In this document: piece by piece, positions 44,345-52,759 of the stretch
Layout of the letters: each line of letters starts with the position of its first letter
Numbering within the stretch: position 1 is the first letter of the stretch
Assembly (NCBI GenBank): GCA_016927855.1
Contig: JAFGLV010000162.1
Span: 1-64,000 of the forward strand
Direction: 5' to 3'
Length of the DNA stretch: 64,000 nt
Origin: Sedimentisphaerales bacterium
GTDB lineage: Bacteria; Planctomycetota; Phycisphaerae; Sedimentisphaerales; Anaerobacaceae
Notes under the pieces: generated by a model
The model's input: the letters and a program-made list of their open reading frames with translations, nothing else
Database searches by the model: none
Told to the model about the DNA's origin: nothing
Translations under genes and position numbers: made by a program

Positions 44345-46534
44345 CTACGAACCGCCGATTCGAGTCAGCAAGACCAACAGTCCGACCACTGCGGCAGCCA
44401 TCAGGCACGAGACTACGAAGCCCCAGAAATCCGTGCGCGTCCATTTGTCCAGTTCCCACGACGCGTGGGGAAAGAGCTTTCGGTCGTTCAAAGCGTCGGG
44501 CTGCGCCAGCGACCCCGCCAGGGCCTCGGCGTCGGCCTGCGGGTCCCTCAAGACCGGGGTCTTCATCTTGGCGTAGAAGCGATCCAGGCGATCCGCCGCG
44601 TCCGGGCGCGTCAGCAGGGCCACCCCGATCAGAACCAGGAATGGCACGAGCGTTCGAATCAGAATGCGCAGCGTCTCGTTCAAGGCGTAGGGATTGTCTT
44701 CCAACTCGAAACCCAGTCGATCCAGTGCGACCAGTTCCAGGCTCAGCATCCCGCTGCCGTACGCCTGTCCCTCGCGGTCCTGTTTGATCCCCTTGGTCCA
44801 GAAGATGGACCGGCTGGGATGTCGATAGGTCTTCTCGAAAGCCTGTCCGATTTCCAGCGGTAGCGGCCGTTCAACTTGCTCCCTTTCCTGGGCGGACAGC
44901 GCTTGCCATCGTTCGATCTCCTGATCGCGCTGGAGGATGTCCATCTCGCGCGCCCTGTAGGTCCGGACGATCGTCCGCTGCCGCGTGGATTTGAGCAGGG
45001 CCGGTTGCGTTCTCAAGCTTGGAACCAGTGCGGGCAGCAGAATTGGCAAGCCGAAGAAGAGGATCGCGGTCGCCAGGATCGAGCACCAGGCGCCGATTCT
45101 ATTCGCGCGGCGCCATTTCATCCCCAGCCAGAAGCTCGCAGCGACCATGACGTTGAGTTCCCACCAGAGCTTGAGCTGCTGGAGGATGGTATCGAACTGC
45201 AGCGCGATCAGGGCGCCCCCAACCACGACCAGGGCTCCAAACCACCGTCCGACGGCGACGTAATGTCGCTCGGGTCGGCCTGGAAACAGCGGTCGATAGA
45301 TGTTCTGGGTCAGCAGGCTGGAGCCTGTAATCATCAGGCAGTCGGCCGTGCTCATCAACGCGGCCATGAGACAGGCGATCATCAGCCCCACGAGTCCCAG
45401 GTGCAAAGGCCCCAGCAGGTCCAGCGTGGCGTAGCCCCAGACTAGGTCCGGATCGTGGACCTGATCGTGATAGAGCACGACCGCCGAAAGCGCGAAAAAG
45501 CCCCAGAGAATGGTGCAGAGACGCTTCATGTAACTGCCCGCAACGAAACCGAAGCGACATTCATACTCGCCTTTGGCCGAAGCGGTCGCGACCAGGGAAT
45601 TGGGCTGGATCACCACGTTGACCGTCACCATGACCGTCAACGCGGCGATGTAGTACCAGGTGAAGTCCATGGCTGTCGGGGAGCCGAAGATCTCGAAGAA
45701 GGACTCGGGCAGTTGCGCGTGCACCGTGGTCAGGGCATCGAGAGGCCCGGCTCCACCGTATGTCGCGTTGATCTTGCTCCAGGCGAAGGGGAACAGCAGG
45801 ACGGAAAGCACGATGATGAAGACACCCTGCAAAGCGTCGGTGAGAAAGGCAGCTTCCAAACCCCCCGCGACGGCGTAGACGAGGACGACGCCGCACACGA
45901 TCCAGATCAGGATGTTTGCATCGATATGGGAAAACAGCCTGCGGGGTTTCTGAAGGCTGAGTTCGTGGAGCTGGTCTTTCTGCTCGGGCGTGAGCGTGTT
46001 GTAGTCCCGTGCGTTGAGTTGATCCAGGGCCACCGCCCGGTCGTATTCGGCCCGCTCGGCTTCGGTGAGCGCCTCCAAGGGCTTGGGCGACAAGGCGACC
46101 ACCGTCTTGGTCATCGCTGCAAATCCCACGGAGATGATGGTCATCATTCCGATCGAGCCAATGATCGCGTAGACGCCCGCGATGGCCTTCGACCCATAGC
46201 GCTCCTCGAAGAAGTCCCCCAGGGTCAGGACCCGCAAGCGTCGCATCCACGGCATAACGAGCCAGTACATCGGCGTCGCGACGAGATACAGCAGGGAGCT
46301 CCAGACCCCGGCGATGCCGTTGGTGAAGGTCGTCGTTGTCACGCCGACGGCGTTATCGGCCGAGGTGCCCTGGCCGAAGGCGGCGAAGGTCTGGATGAAC
46401 TTGCCGAAGCGCCTCCCGGCCAGGAAATAATCTTCGGAGTCCTTGATCCGGCGGGCAGACCAAAGGCCAATGCCGATGACGACCGAGAAATAGAGGACGA
46501 TCACGATGATGTCGATGGCGGACAGGCCAAACAC
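44345..46534 (-). CDS. Sodium:solute symporter (SSS family), large form
   Basis: A GTG start (46534) with AGGAGG upstream begins one base after the previous stop. The 729-residue protein has the SSS N-terminus ARRIKDSEDYFLAGRRFGKFIQTFAAFGQGTSADNAVG and the core LMAALMSTADCLMITGSSLLTQNIYRP. Unlike most members it carries two hydrophilic inserts: residues 158-205 (EALTEAERAEYDRAVALDQL) and about residues 510-610 (charged, REMDILQRDQEIERWQAL). A C-terminal extension ends in one more helix. It probably imports a sugar or sugar acid with Na+. Placed between the URO-D-like and isomerase genes, it may carry the isomerase substrate. Confidence 0.9.
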   Translation of the reverse strand: MFGLSAIDIIVIVLYFSVVIGIGLWSARRIKDSEDYFLAGRRFGKFIQTFAAFGQGTSADNAVGVTTTTFTNGIAGVWSSLLYLVATPMYWLVMPWMRRLRVLTLGDFFEERYGSKAIAGVYAIIGSIGMMTIISVGFAAMTKTVVALSPKPLEALTEAERAEYDRAVALDQLNARDYNTLTPEQKDQLHELSLQKPRRLFSHIDANILIWIVCGVVLVYAVAGGLEAAFLTDALQGVFIIVLSVLLFPFAWSKINATYGGAGPLDALTTVHAQLPESFFEIFGSPTAMDFTWYYIAALTVMVTVNVVIQPNSLVATASAKGEYECRFGFVAGSYMKRLCTILWGFFALSAVVLYHDQVHDPDLVWGYATLDLLGPLHLGLVGLMIACLMAALMSTADCLMITGSSLLTQNIYRPLFPGRPERHYVAVGRWFGALVVVGGALIALQFDTILQQLKLWWELNVMVAASFWLGMKWRRANRIGAWCSILATAILFFGLPILLPALVPSLRTQPALLKSTRQRTIVRTYRAREMDILQRDQEIERWQALSAQEREQVERPLPLEIGQAFEKTYRHPSRSIFWTKGIKQDREGQAYGSGMLSLELVALDRLGFELEDNPYALNETLRILIRTLVPFLVLIGVALLTRPDAADRLDRFYAKMKTPVLRDPQADAEALAGSLAQPDALNDRKLFPHASWELDKWTRTDFWGFVVSCLMAAAVVGLLVLLTRIGGS

Positions 46535-46535
46535 G

Positions 46536-47600
46536 TCACGCGCCTCCTGCCTTAGCGTCTGGCCGCAGATTGCCTACCGCCTCGAAGATCGCGTCGATCC
46601 GTTCGTCCGTGACGGTGTCGTCCATATTGATGCAGCAGATACCCGTCAGGGTCGGATCGCGCGATGCCTGAGCCAGCTCCCCGATCATTTGTTTGATTCG
46701 TTCGGGGCTCTGTTCCCTGAGCCGCACCGGGTCCAGACGCAGGTTCAGAAATGTCGCAGGCAGGTGGTCCCGCATCACCCCGACGTCACCGCCGGCGCCG
46801 ACGTCCACGAAGTGCAGGCTGGGAATCCTGGCGTACGACGCGGCGTACCGGTGAGGATCGGGACCGCAGTAGTGCACGCCAAAGGCCGGATAGCGTCGGC
46901 TCCATTGCACGTCATACTCCAGCAGGAATCTCTCGTAGTCCCTCTCGGAGATCATGGTGTGCGTGCATTCCGAGTGCAGCACCACCGGCTCGCGCAAATG
47001 GCGTACATTGCGGTTCACGGAGATCGAACTGGTCCCCGTCCTGGCCATCACGAAATCCACGAATCGGGTAATGACCTGCGCAATCTTCGCGAACTCCCGT
47101 CTAACGTGCTCCGGGTCTGTATACATGTCGATGAACAAATCCTGCCCCCGCAGGTCTAGCGCGATATTCAGTATCCCCGCGAAGTTGACGTCTCCGGTGA
47201 CATACCCATGTCTTTGTTCAAGGTGGTCGCACAACATCTCGAACGTCTTGAAGGCCTTGCTGGCAAACGCTGCGTCCGGATCGACACGCAGCCGTTCCTG
47301 GTGGGCCGGGATCACCTGAGGCGGATGACCGTCGCGATATTCGACTCTGCAACCCAGCATTTCCTGAAGCAAATACCCGGCGGCGAGATGGATGGGCCCG
47401 ACCTCGGGCCGGGATTCCTTCGATCCCAGACCATGCTGTCCCCAGCGTTCGTACAGCACGCGTTCCATCTTGGCCTCCGCTTCCACGCGTCGGGCCGGAT
47501 GATAGAAGAAGTCACGATCGAACGTGAGGCCCGTATGGCGATGCCACCATTCAGGCGCCAATACGATGTCTACCGGATAGATCGGGCCGATCTTACTCAT
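46536..47600 (-). CDS. URO-D-like protein 2 with zinc-type H-x-C motif
   Basis: The 354-residue protein belongs to the URO-D superfamily (VLAPEWWHRHTGLTFDRDFFYHP, YVTGDVNFAGILNIALDLRGQDLFIDMY, MISERDYERFLLEYDVQW). It retains FGVHYCGPDPHRY, an H-x-C pair, and a later Cys pair in TLTGICCINMDD. These resemble the zinc ligands of MtaA-type thiol or corrinoid methyltransferases. No corrinoid protein gene is present in the window. It starts nine bases after the stop of URO-D-like protein 3 and is followed after one base by the SSS gene. Function unknown; methyl-group handling of O-methylated sugars is an idea only. Confidence 0.75.
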   Translation of the reverse strand: MSKIGPIYPVDIVLAPEWWHRHTGLTFDRDFFYHPARRVEAEAKMERVLYERWGQHGLGSKESRPEVGPIHLAAGYLLQEMLGCRVEYRDGHPPQVIPAHQERLRVDPDAAFASKAFKTFEMLCDHLEQRHGYVTGDVNFAGILNIALDLRGQDLFIDMYTDPEHVRREFAKIAQVITRFVDFVMARTGTSSISVNRNVRHLREPVVLHSECTHTMISERDYERFLLEYDVQWSRRYPAFGVHYCGPDPHRYAASYARIPSLHFVDVGAGGDVGVMRDHLPATFLNLRLDPVRLREQSPERIKQMIGELAQASRDPTLTGICCINMDDTVTDERIDAIFEAVGNLRPDAKAGGA

Positions 47601-47609
47601 GACTGTCTG

Positions 47610-48746
47610 CTACACCTGGCATATTTCATGCACCGCGTGGTAGACTTCCGCCTGTTCCTCCGGCGTTTGACCATACGTGACCACGATGAGCTTCAATCCC
47701 GGCTTCCAGAGGGCCTTGACGCATTCCAGCACCGTCTCCTTGTCGCCAACCATGCGGGCGTTGAGCGCGACGCCGCTGCCCGCGAACACCTCGGAGAACT
47801 GAGCCGGGTCGTTCGGATCGGGGTCCGTCTGGGCAGTGAAGGCGCCGTCGACCATGACGACGCCGGGAATGTCACGCACAATTGCCGCCTTGTCCACCCA
47901 GGTCCCGCAGGAGTGGACCGCCGGGCCGCCGAAGGCGCCGCCGCATGCGCTCAGGCCGGGAACGCCGAATTGGGCGTACTGCGCCGGGCTCAGCAACGTC
48001 ATCACGTCATCGCTCATGCCCAGTGCGGAAAACGCCCGGCTGCTGGCGAATCCGTGTCCCGGCCAGGCAATCGCGTCGCCGATCAGTTCCAACTGTTTCC
48101 TGCAAAAGTCGACCTGGAGGGGCACAAACCTGTCGAGTACTCGAGTGAGAATCTCAGGGCAATCCAGGAAGCTCACGTAGAAACTGTTCGTCTCGATGAG
48201 GAACGACAGCGCGTTGAGCGGCGATTGCGTGTCCGTCAGACTGATGGGAATCCTGCCTCGCGTGGCATCGAGGAAACACTCGATCATTTTCAAGGTGTGC
48301 CGGCCTATCGCTGTTTCCTCGATCGGCACCGCCGCCTTGACCAGAAGGTCGTCAAGGCTGCCGAAGGCATGGGGCATGACGGGAGCTTGATTGTCCGGCC
48401 ACACATAGTCGACGCCGAACGCGCTGGCGAGCGTGCCGATCCCATACCAGGGCTCGAGGAAATTCGCGATGTCGGCCGCGTACGCCGTGCTTGCCTGTAG
48501 CGCCCCAAGCTGATGGGCCAACGACGCCTCCATATCCTTGCACATCCAGGAGAAGCAGGCCGGCACGCGAAATCGGCGATACACCGCTACGCCGCTCCGC
48601 GCTTGCCAGAAACGACGGTTGCGTTCGAGCAGCGCGGCTTCATAATCGGCATAGGCATCGAAATCGAAACGGTCCGGCGCGACGGGCGTGACCTCAGTGC
48701 CCTGGGCGTCTGCTGATTCCGTATTGAACTCGTTCACGTTTGTCAT
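47610..48746 (-). CDS. URO-D-like protein 3 with zinc-type H-x-C motif
   Basis: ATG 48746 is preferred; a start 19 codons upstream would lie inside a dispersed repeat. The 378-residue protein shows ALLERNRRFWQARSGVAVYRRFR, LVKAAVPIEETAIGRHTLKMIECFLDATRGRIPISLTDTQSPLNALSFL and GGPAVHSCGTWVDKAAIVRDIPGV. The HSCG segment matches the H-x-C zinc site of MtaA-like methyltransferases. It shares the fold but little sequence with proteins 1 and 2, so the three are old paralogues rather than recent copies. It lies between an SSS gene upstream and protein 2 downstream. Confidence 0.75.
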   Translation of the reverse strand: MTNVNEFNTESADAQGTEVTPVAPDRFDFDAYADYEAALLERNRRFWQARSGVAVYRRFRVPACFSWMCKDMEASLAHQLGALQASTAYAADIANFLEPWYGIGTLASAFGVDYVWPDNQAPVMPHAFGSLDDLLVKAAVPIEETAIGRHTLKMIECFLDATRGRIPISLTDTQSPLNALSFLIETNSFYVSFLDCPEILTRVLDRFVPLQVDFCRKQLELIGDAIAWPGHGFASSRAFSALGMSDDVMTLLSPAQYAQFGVPGLSACGGAFGGPAVHSCGTWVDKAAIVRDIPGVVMVDGAFTAQTDPDPNDPAQFSEVFAGSGVALNARMVGDKETVLECVKALWKPGLKLIVVTYGQTPEEQAEVYHAVHEICQV

Positions 48747-48769
48747 GATGTTCCGTCGTGACACTTTCA

Positions 48770-48819
48770 GGGGCAACCCCTTGTGGTTGCCCAGGGCGGG
48801 CACGGGGACCCGCCCCTAC
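48770..48819. repeat. Dispersed hairpin repeat (GGGGCAACCCC type), copy 1
   Basis: These 50 bases (GGGGCAACCCC ... GGTTGCCC then GGGCGGG ... CCCGCCCC) match 60189-60238 with a single mismatch. Two adjacent hairpins can form. It lies between the SSS stop and the URO-D-like protein 3 start within the long operon. Confidence 0.8.
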
Positions 48820-48829
48820 AGTGGGTCCG

Positions 48830-50389
48830 CTACACGTGGCGGCGAGCCAGCCAGCCGTACAACGTCATCTGCCGGGTATCCTTGTCCGCGCGGAAGAAGA
48901 AGCTCGCGACGTAGCCGACCGCGAAGAGCACGAGGTGGCTGTAGACGCCCAGCATGTACTTGTGCTGTGAGAAATTGAGCCGGCCCAGGTCGAGGATGCG
49001 CTGCTTCTCAGGACCTCCCAGGTCGAACTTGGTGCTCGTCAGCAGCGCGTAGGCGGTGAAGAGAATGCACGCGACGATCCCGACGGTGAGCCCTTTGCGG
49101 TTGGTGCGCACCGTGAAGAAGGCCAGGGCAAAGATGCCGGCGATGCCGCCGGAGAAGATCGCGTACAGCGCGAAGATGGTCCCGAGGACCGCCTCGCCGC
49201 CAAAATGGACGTAGAGACACGCGATGCCGATCGCGAACAGGCCGCAGACGACGACGATGATCTTGCCGAGGGTCAGGCATTGCCTGTCGGTGGCGTCGGG
49301 TTTGAAGCGCCGATAATAATCTTCCACGCCGACCGCCGCGAGGCAATTGAGGTCCGAGTCCAGGCTCGACATCGCCGCCGAGATCAGCGCCGCTAAGATC
49401 AGGCCGGTCACGCCCGGCGGCAGTTGCGACATGATGAAATACGGAAACACCTTGTCGCCTGTCACACCCGCGGGCAGTTGCATCGCAGGTTGCTGGTAGT
49501 AAGCCCAAAGCAGCGTGCCGATGAAGATGAACAGCGTCCAGACAGGCACGCACAGCAGCGTGCCCATCAGCGCGGCGCGGATAGCGCTCTTGTCCGACTT
49601 GGCCACCAGGAAGCGCTGCACGATCGTCTGGTCGGTGCCGTACTTCTGAATCGCGTAGAAGACGCCGTTGATCGCCATGACCCAGAACGTCAGGCGCGTG
49701 AAGCTCCAGTCGTAAGGTCCGACGCTCATCTTGCCGTTTTCCCAGGCGCGCTGGAGCAGCGCGGCCGGACCCGCCTGGGCGCCGAACAGCAGGACCAACG
49801 TGCAGATCAGGCCTCCGCCGACCAGGATGCAGCCTTGGATCACGTCCGACCAGATCACCGCCTCGATGCCGCCGACCAATGTGTAGACGATCGTGACGAG
49901 CCCCAGTGCGATAATCAGGTGATAGGTGTTCATGCCGGTCATGGATGCGAGCGCCAGCGCCAGGAGATAGAACACGGAGCCCATCTTGGTGAAGTGCGCC
50001 ATGATGAAGGCCAGCGAGCTGTAGAGGCGCGCGAAATAGCCGAAGCGCTTCTCGAAGTACTCGTAGGCGCTGAGCCCGATGAAGTGACGATACATTGGCA
50101 CGATGAACCAGACGATGCCGACCAGCACCACCGGTACGGCCAGACCCTGCACGAGTCGAATCCAGTTGCCGCTGAAGCCTTCGCCGGGGTAGGCCAGGAA
50201 GGTGACGCTGCTGATGAGCGTCGCGAGAACCGAGAGACCGATCGCCCAGGTGGGAACGGACCGCCCGCCGGCGAAATACTCGTTCGTGGACGTCTGGCGG
50301 CGCGAGAAGTACACACCCAGCGCGACGATAACCGCCAGGTAGCAGCCGACGACCGCGTAGTCGATCCAGTGCAGGCTCTCTTGCGGCAT
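48830..50389 (-). CDS. Sodium:solute symporter (SSS family), sialic-acid/SGLT-like branch
   Basis: The 519-residue membrane protein has about 13 helices. The N-terminal DYAVVGCYLAVIVALGVYFSRRQTSTNEYFAGGRSVPTWAIGLSVLATLISSVTFLAYPG carries the STNEYF-GGR and SSVTF features of SSS transporters that use one or two Na+. The core motif LAALISAAMSSLDSDLNCLAAVGVEDYY confirms the family. The length is standard. It follows the DUF1537 kinase gene by 12 bases and probably imports a sugar acid handled by the PdxA2/DUF1537 pair. The exact substrate is unknown. Confidence 0.93.
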   Translation of the reverse strand: MPQESLHWIDYAVVGCYLAVIVALGVYFSRRQTSTNEYFAGGRSVPTWAIGLSVLATLISSVTFLAYPGEGFSGNWIRLVQGLAVPVVLVGIVWFIVPMYRHFIGLSAYEYFEKRFGYFARLYSSLAFIMAHFTKMGSVFYLLALALASMTGMNTYHLIIALGLVTIVYTLVGGIEAVIWSDVIQGCILVGGGLICTLVLLFGAQAGPAALLQRAWENGKMSVGPYDWSFTRLTFWVMAINGVFYAIQKYGTDQTIVQRFLVAKSDKSAIRAALMGTLLCVPVWTLFIFIGTLLWAYYQQPAMQLPAGVTGDKVFPYFIMSQLPPGVTGLILAALISAAMSSLDSDLNCLAAVGVEDYYRRFKPDATDRQCLTLGKIIVVVCGLFAIGIACLYVHFGGEAVLGTIFALYAIFSGGIAGIFALAFFTVRTNRKGLTVGIVACILFTAYALLTSTKFDLGGPEKQRILDLGRLNFSQHKYMLGVYSHLVLFAVGYVASFFFRADKDTRQMTLYGWLARRHV

Positions 50390-50401
50390 GACACGACCTT
50401 T

Positions 50402-51631
50402 CTATGTCAGAGTCAACAACTCCTCGGGCCAGGGATAGCTGCCTGGTTTGAGGGTGACCGTCCGGTCGGGCATTTTCGTCACGGCCAAGCGCACGACGCC
50501 GGGTGCGTATTCGCCTTGCACGTCCAGCGTGTCCCAGCCCAGGCGACGCAAAATCGCGCTGGCGGTGGCTCCGCCTTCGATGAACAACTCGCCGATTTCC
50601 GTCCGCTCGACAACGCGTTGAACCGTCACGGCCATCCGCGTCCTGACGTCCAAAGCCGACAGACTGTTGCGCTCCGCCGCCCGACCGACCGCGACGACGG
50701 CGCACCTGCTCGCAGCTAGTGCCGTCACTATATCGCTCGTCCACTGCCCAAGCAAGCCTGGGGCACGCTCAGGCATAAGACACACTGGCATATCCACATG
50801 CGCGGGTTGAGAACCCGCCCTGCGCTTGCTGCCGCACACAAACAGCTTCGGTGCCTTGGTGGGTCTCAACATGTCCCGAGTGCCGGTCTGATGCGAAGGC
50901 GAGCGCCTGTCGAGAATGGCCTGAAAGAAATCCGCTCCGCCGGCCGCGAGAGTGTCATCGTCCAGGCACCCGGACCATTGGGCCAGGTCGGCAACCGTCC
51001 TGGCCTGCGCGACCACGATCCCAGTCTCTTCTCCCAGGTAAGCTGCAGGATCGAGCACGTGGAGCGCGGGTGGCAGCCTCAAGCTAGAGCGGAGCGCCGG
51101 CTTGGGGAAGGGTTCCCCGGGGCCGGCCATCCCCAAGTCTCCCGGCGCGCCGGGCGACTTGAGGCTGCCACCCGACGAAGCGCTGAGCAAATCCGCGATC
51201 GAGCTGGACCGGGCCGGGTGCTCGGGATCTTGCGCGAATTCCGTCTCGTCCAGAGGGACACCGTTGATGTAGTAGCGACCGTCTACGATGATCCGGCCCT
51301 TCGAGGGATTGGCGGGAGCGAGGATGGTTCGTCTCTTGCCCAAGGCTTCCATCAGCGTTTCCAACTCGGCGCCGACGTTGCCACGCAATACGGAATCCAC
51401 TTTCTTGAAATGCCACTGTACCGGCAGCGCGCGTAGACGACCTGCAATGTCTTTGAGGATGCTGCGGGCGGTATCGCCGGGAAGGCTGCGAGTGTCCGTG
51501 TCGATGGTGACCAGGTCGGCGCCGGCCTTGGGATTCGGCGTCATCTGGACTTGGGCGCTCAGGCCGCGTCGCCACCCGATGGCTGCGATCTCGGCCGCAC
51601 CGGTGATGTCGTCGGCTATCACCGCGATCAT
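50402..51631 (-). CDS. DUF1537 four-carbon acid sugar kinase family protein, with in-frame repeat insertion
   Basis: ATG 51631 overlaps the PdxA stop (ATGA), fixing the start; the longer frame upstream is a shadow. The 409-residue kinase has the family opening MIAVIADDITGAAEIAA, VTIDTDTRSLPGD, FKKVDSVLRGNVGAE and the C-terminal FIEGGATASAILRRLGW, then VVRLAVTKMPDRTVTLKPGSYP. DUF1537 kinases phosphorylate threonate, erythronate or similar acids, and PdxA2 oxidises the product. Residues about 153-188 (SGGSLKSPGAPGDLGMAGPG) are encoded by a 108-bp palindromic insertion; the frame is kept. Activity after the insertion is uncertain, although the motifs on both sides are intact. Confidence 0.85.
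   Translation of the reverse strand: MIAVIADDITGAAEIAAIGWRRGLSAQVQMTPNPKAGADLVTIDTDTRSLPGDTARSILKDIAGRLRALPVQWHFKKVDSVLRGNVGAELETLMEALGKRRTILAPANPSKGRIIVDGRYYINGVPLDETEFAQDPEHPARSSSIADLLSASSGGSLKSPGAPGDLGMAGPGEPFPKPALRSSLRLPPALHVLDPAAYLGEETGIVVAQARTVADLAQWSGCLDDDTLAAGGADFFQAILDRRSPSHQTGTRDMLRPTKAPKLFVCGSKRRAGSQPAHVDMPVCLMPERAPGLLGQWTSDIVTALAASRCAVVAVGRAAERNSLSALDVRTRMAVTVQRVVERTEIGELFIEGGATASAILRRLGWDTLDVQGEYAPGVVRLAVTKMPDRTVTLKPGSYPWPEELLTLT
51067..51174. repeat. 108-bp terminal-inverted-repeat insertion in the DUF1537 gene
   Basis: CGGGTGGCAGCCTCAAG (51067-51083) and CTTGAGGCTGCCACCCG (51158-51174) are perfect 17-bp inverted repeats. The interior also folds (GCCGGCTTGGGGA against TCCCCAAG). 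The length is exactly 36 codons, so the reading frame is preserved. It is a different family from the GTGTCGCGGGC elements. Confidence 0.8.
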
Positions 51632-52722
51632 CTCTGCTTCACCTTCGCCAGTTTGACCGCGTACTCGATGGCGTGGATCATGCTGTCCGGCGACGCGATC
51701 CCCTTGCCGGCGATGTCGAAGGCGGTCCCGTGATCGACCGACGTGCGGATGATGGGCAGTCCGAGCGTGATGTTGACGCCGTTGACGGACTTCCAGCGGT
51801 TGTTCTGCCGGTCCCAGGTGAAACCGATGACCTTGAGTGGAATGTGGCCCTGGTCGTGATACATCGCGACGCAGACGTCGAACCAGCCGCCCAGCGCCTT
51901 GGGAAACAGCGTGTCCGGCGGGATCGGGCCTTCGGCGCGGATGCCCTTGGATTGGGCCTCCCGGACCGCCGGCGCGATCTGCTGGGCGTCCTCCGATCCG
52001 AACAAGCCTCCGTCGCCCGCATGAGGGTTCAGGCCGGCGACGCCGATACGCGGCTGCTCGATGCCGAGCCCTTTGCACGCCTCGTCTGCCAGCTCGATCA
52101 CCTTCAGCACTCGGGATTGCGTAATCAGGCCGCTGACCTGGCTCAGCGGCACGTGCGTCGTCACGTGGATGACCCGCAGCTCGCCATAGACCAGCAGCAT
52201 GGCATAGTCCTCAGTGCCGGTATAGCGCGCGAAGATCTCGGTGTGCCCCGGAAACGCATGTCCGGCCGCGTTGATCGCCTCTTTGTGGATCGGTCCGGTG
52301 ACCACGGCGTCGATCTGCCCGGCCAAGGCCAGCTCGATCGCTTTTTCGATGGCGACGAACGCGGCATGCCCCGCCTCTGGCGAGACCTGGCCGCGGATTA
52401 GCTTGCCTATGCTACAACCCTCTGGTTGCAGGACGTCAATCGTGGCGAGGGCGTCTCGTCCTTGTTCTTCGTGTCGAGGGCGTCCCGCCCTCGAATCGCG
52501 GGCAGGATGCCCTCGCCACGAGGACACATCCACAACGCGGCGGACCTTCAGGTCCAAACCTGCCATTGGCACGGCCTCGGTGATGACCGACATATTCCCG
52601 ATGAGCACAGGCCGACAGACCGACCGCAGCGACGCGTGGGCCAGAGCCTTGACCGCGATCTCAGGCCCGATGCCGCACGGGTCTCCCATGGTGACGCCGA
52701 TGATAGGTCGTTTTTGCTCCAT
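51628..52722 (-). CDS. pdxA2: PdxA2-type 4-hydroxythreonine-4-phosphate dehydrogenase homologue
   Basis: The start at 52722 gives MEQKRPIIGVTMGDPCGIGPEI, the standard PdxA N-terminus. The 364-residue protein has TGPIHKEAINAAGHAFPGHTEIFA with metal-binding His, THVPLSQVSGLIT, GVAGLNPHAGDGGLFGSE, YHDQGHIPLK and TSVDHGTAFDIAGKG. It therefore keeps all catalytic landmarks. Paired with DUF1537, the PdxA2 branch oxidises phosphorylated four-carbon acids (threonate or erythronate type) with decarboxylation to DHAP, rather than making pyridoxal phosphate. An in-frame repeat (residues 68-95, SWRGHPARDSRAGRPRHEEQ) interrupts a surface region; without it the length is the usual 335 or so. It is first in the long operon. 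Confidence 0.9.
   Translation of the reverse strand: MEQKRPIIGVTMGDPCGIGPEIAVKALAHASLRSVCRPVLIGNMSVITEAVPMAGLDLKVRRVVDVSSWRGHPARDSRAGRPRHEEQGRDALATIDVLQPEGCSIGKLIRGQVSPEAGHAAFVAIEKAIELALAGQIDAVVTGPIHKEAINAAGHAFPGHTEIFARYTGTEDYAMLLVYGELRVIHVTTHVPLSQVSGLITQSRVLKVIELADEACKGLGIEQPRIGVAGLNPHAGDGGLFGSEDAQQIAPAVREAQSKGIRAEGPIPPDTLFPKALGGWFDVCVAMYHDQGHIPLKVIGFTWDRQNNRWKSVNGVNITLGLPIIRTSVDHGTAFDIAGKGIASPDSMIHAIEYAVKLAKVKQR
52440..52521. repeat. Terminal-inverted-repeat element inside the pdxA2 gene
   Basis: TCGTGGCGAGGGC (52440-52452) and GCCCTCGCCACGA (52509-52521) are perfect 13-bp inverted ends of an 82-base segment with an internal CGAGGGCG-TCCCGCCCTCG palindrome. It is related to, but distinct from, the GTGTCGCGGGC copies. 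It is translated in frame as about 27 extra residues. Confidence 0.75.
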
Positions 52723-52730
52723 AGCCGATA

Positions 52731-52759
52731 TTGACAAAGCGCGACGCATGTCGGATAAG
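52731..52759 (+). promoter_or_regulatory. Candidate promoter for the NCS1-GH78 operon
   Basis: TTGACA (52731-52736), 17-base spacer, GATAAG (52754-52759), about 54 bases before the ATG at 52814, which has GAGG upstream. It sits in the divergent region between the two long operons. Confidence 0.55.

Noticed and set aside
34154-48746. True heme-pathway uroporphyrinogen decarboxylases
   Set aside because: No heme genes nearby, three divergent copies, and methyltransferase-like H-x-C motifs in two.
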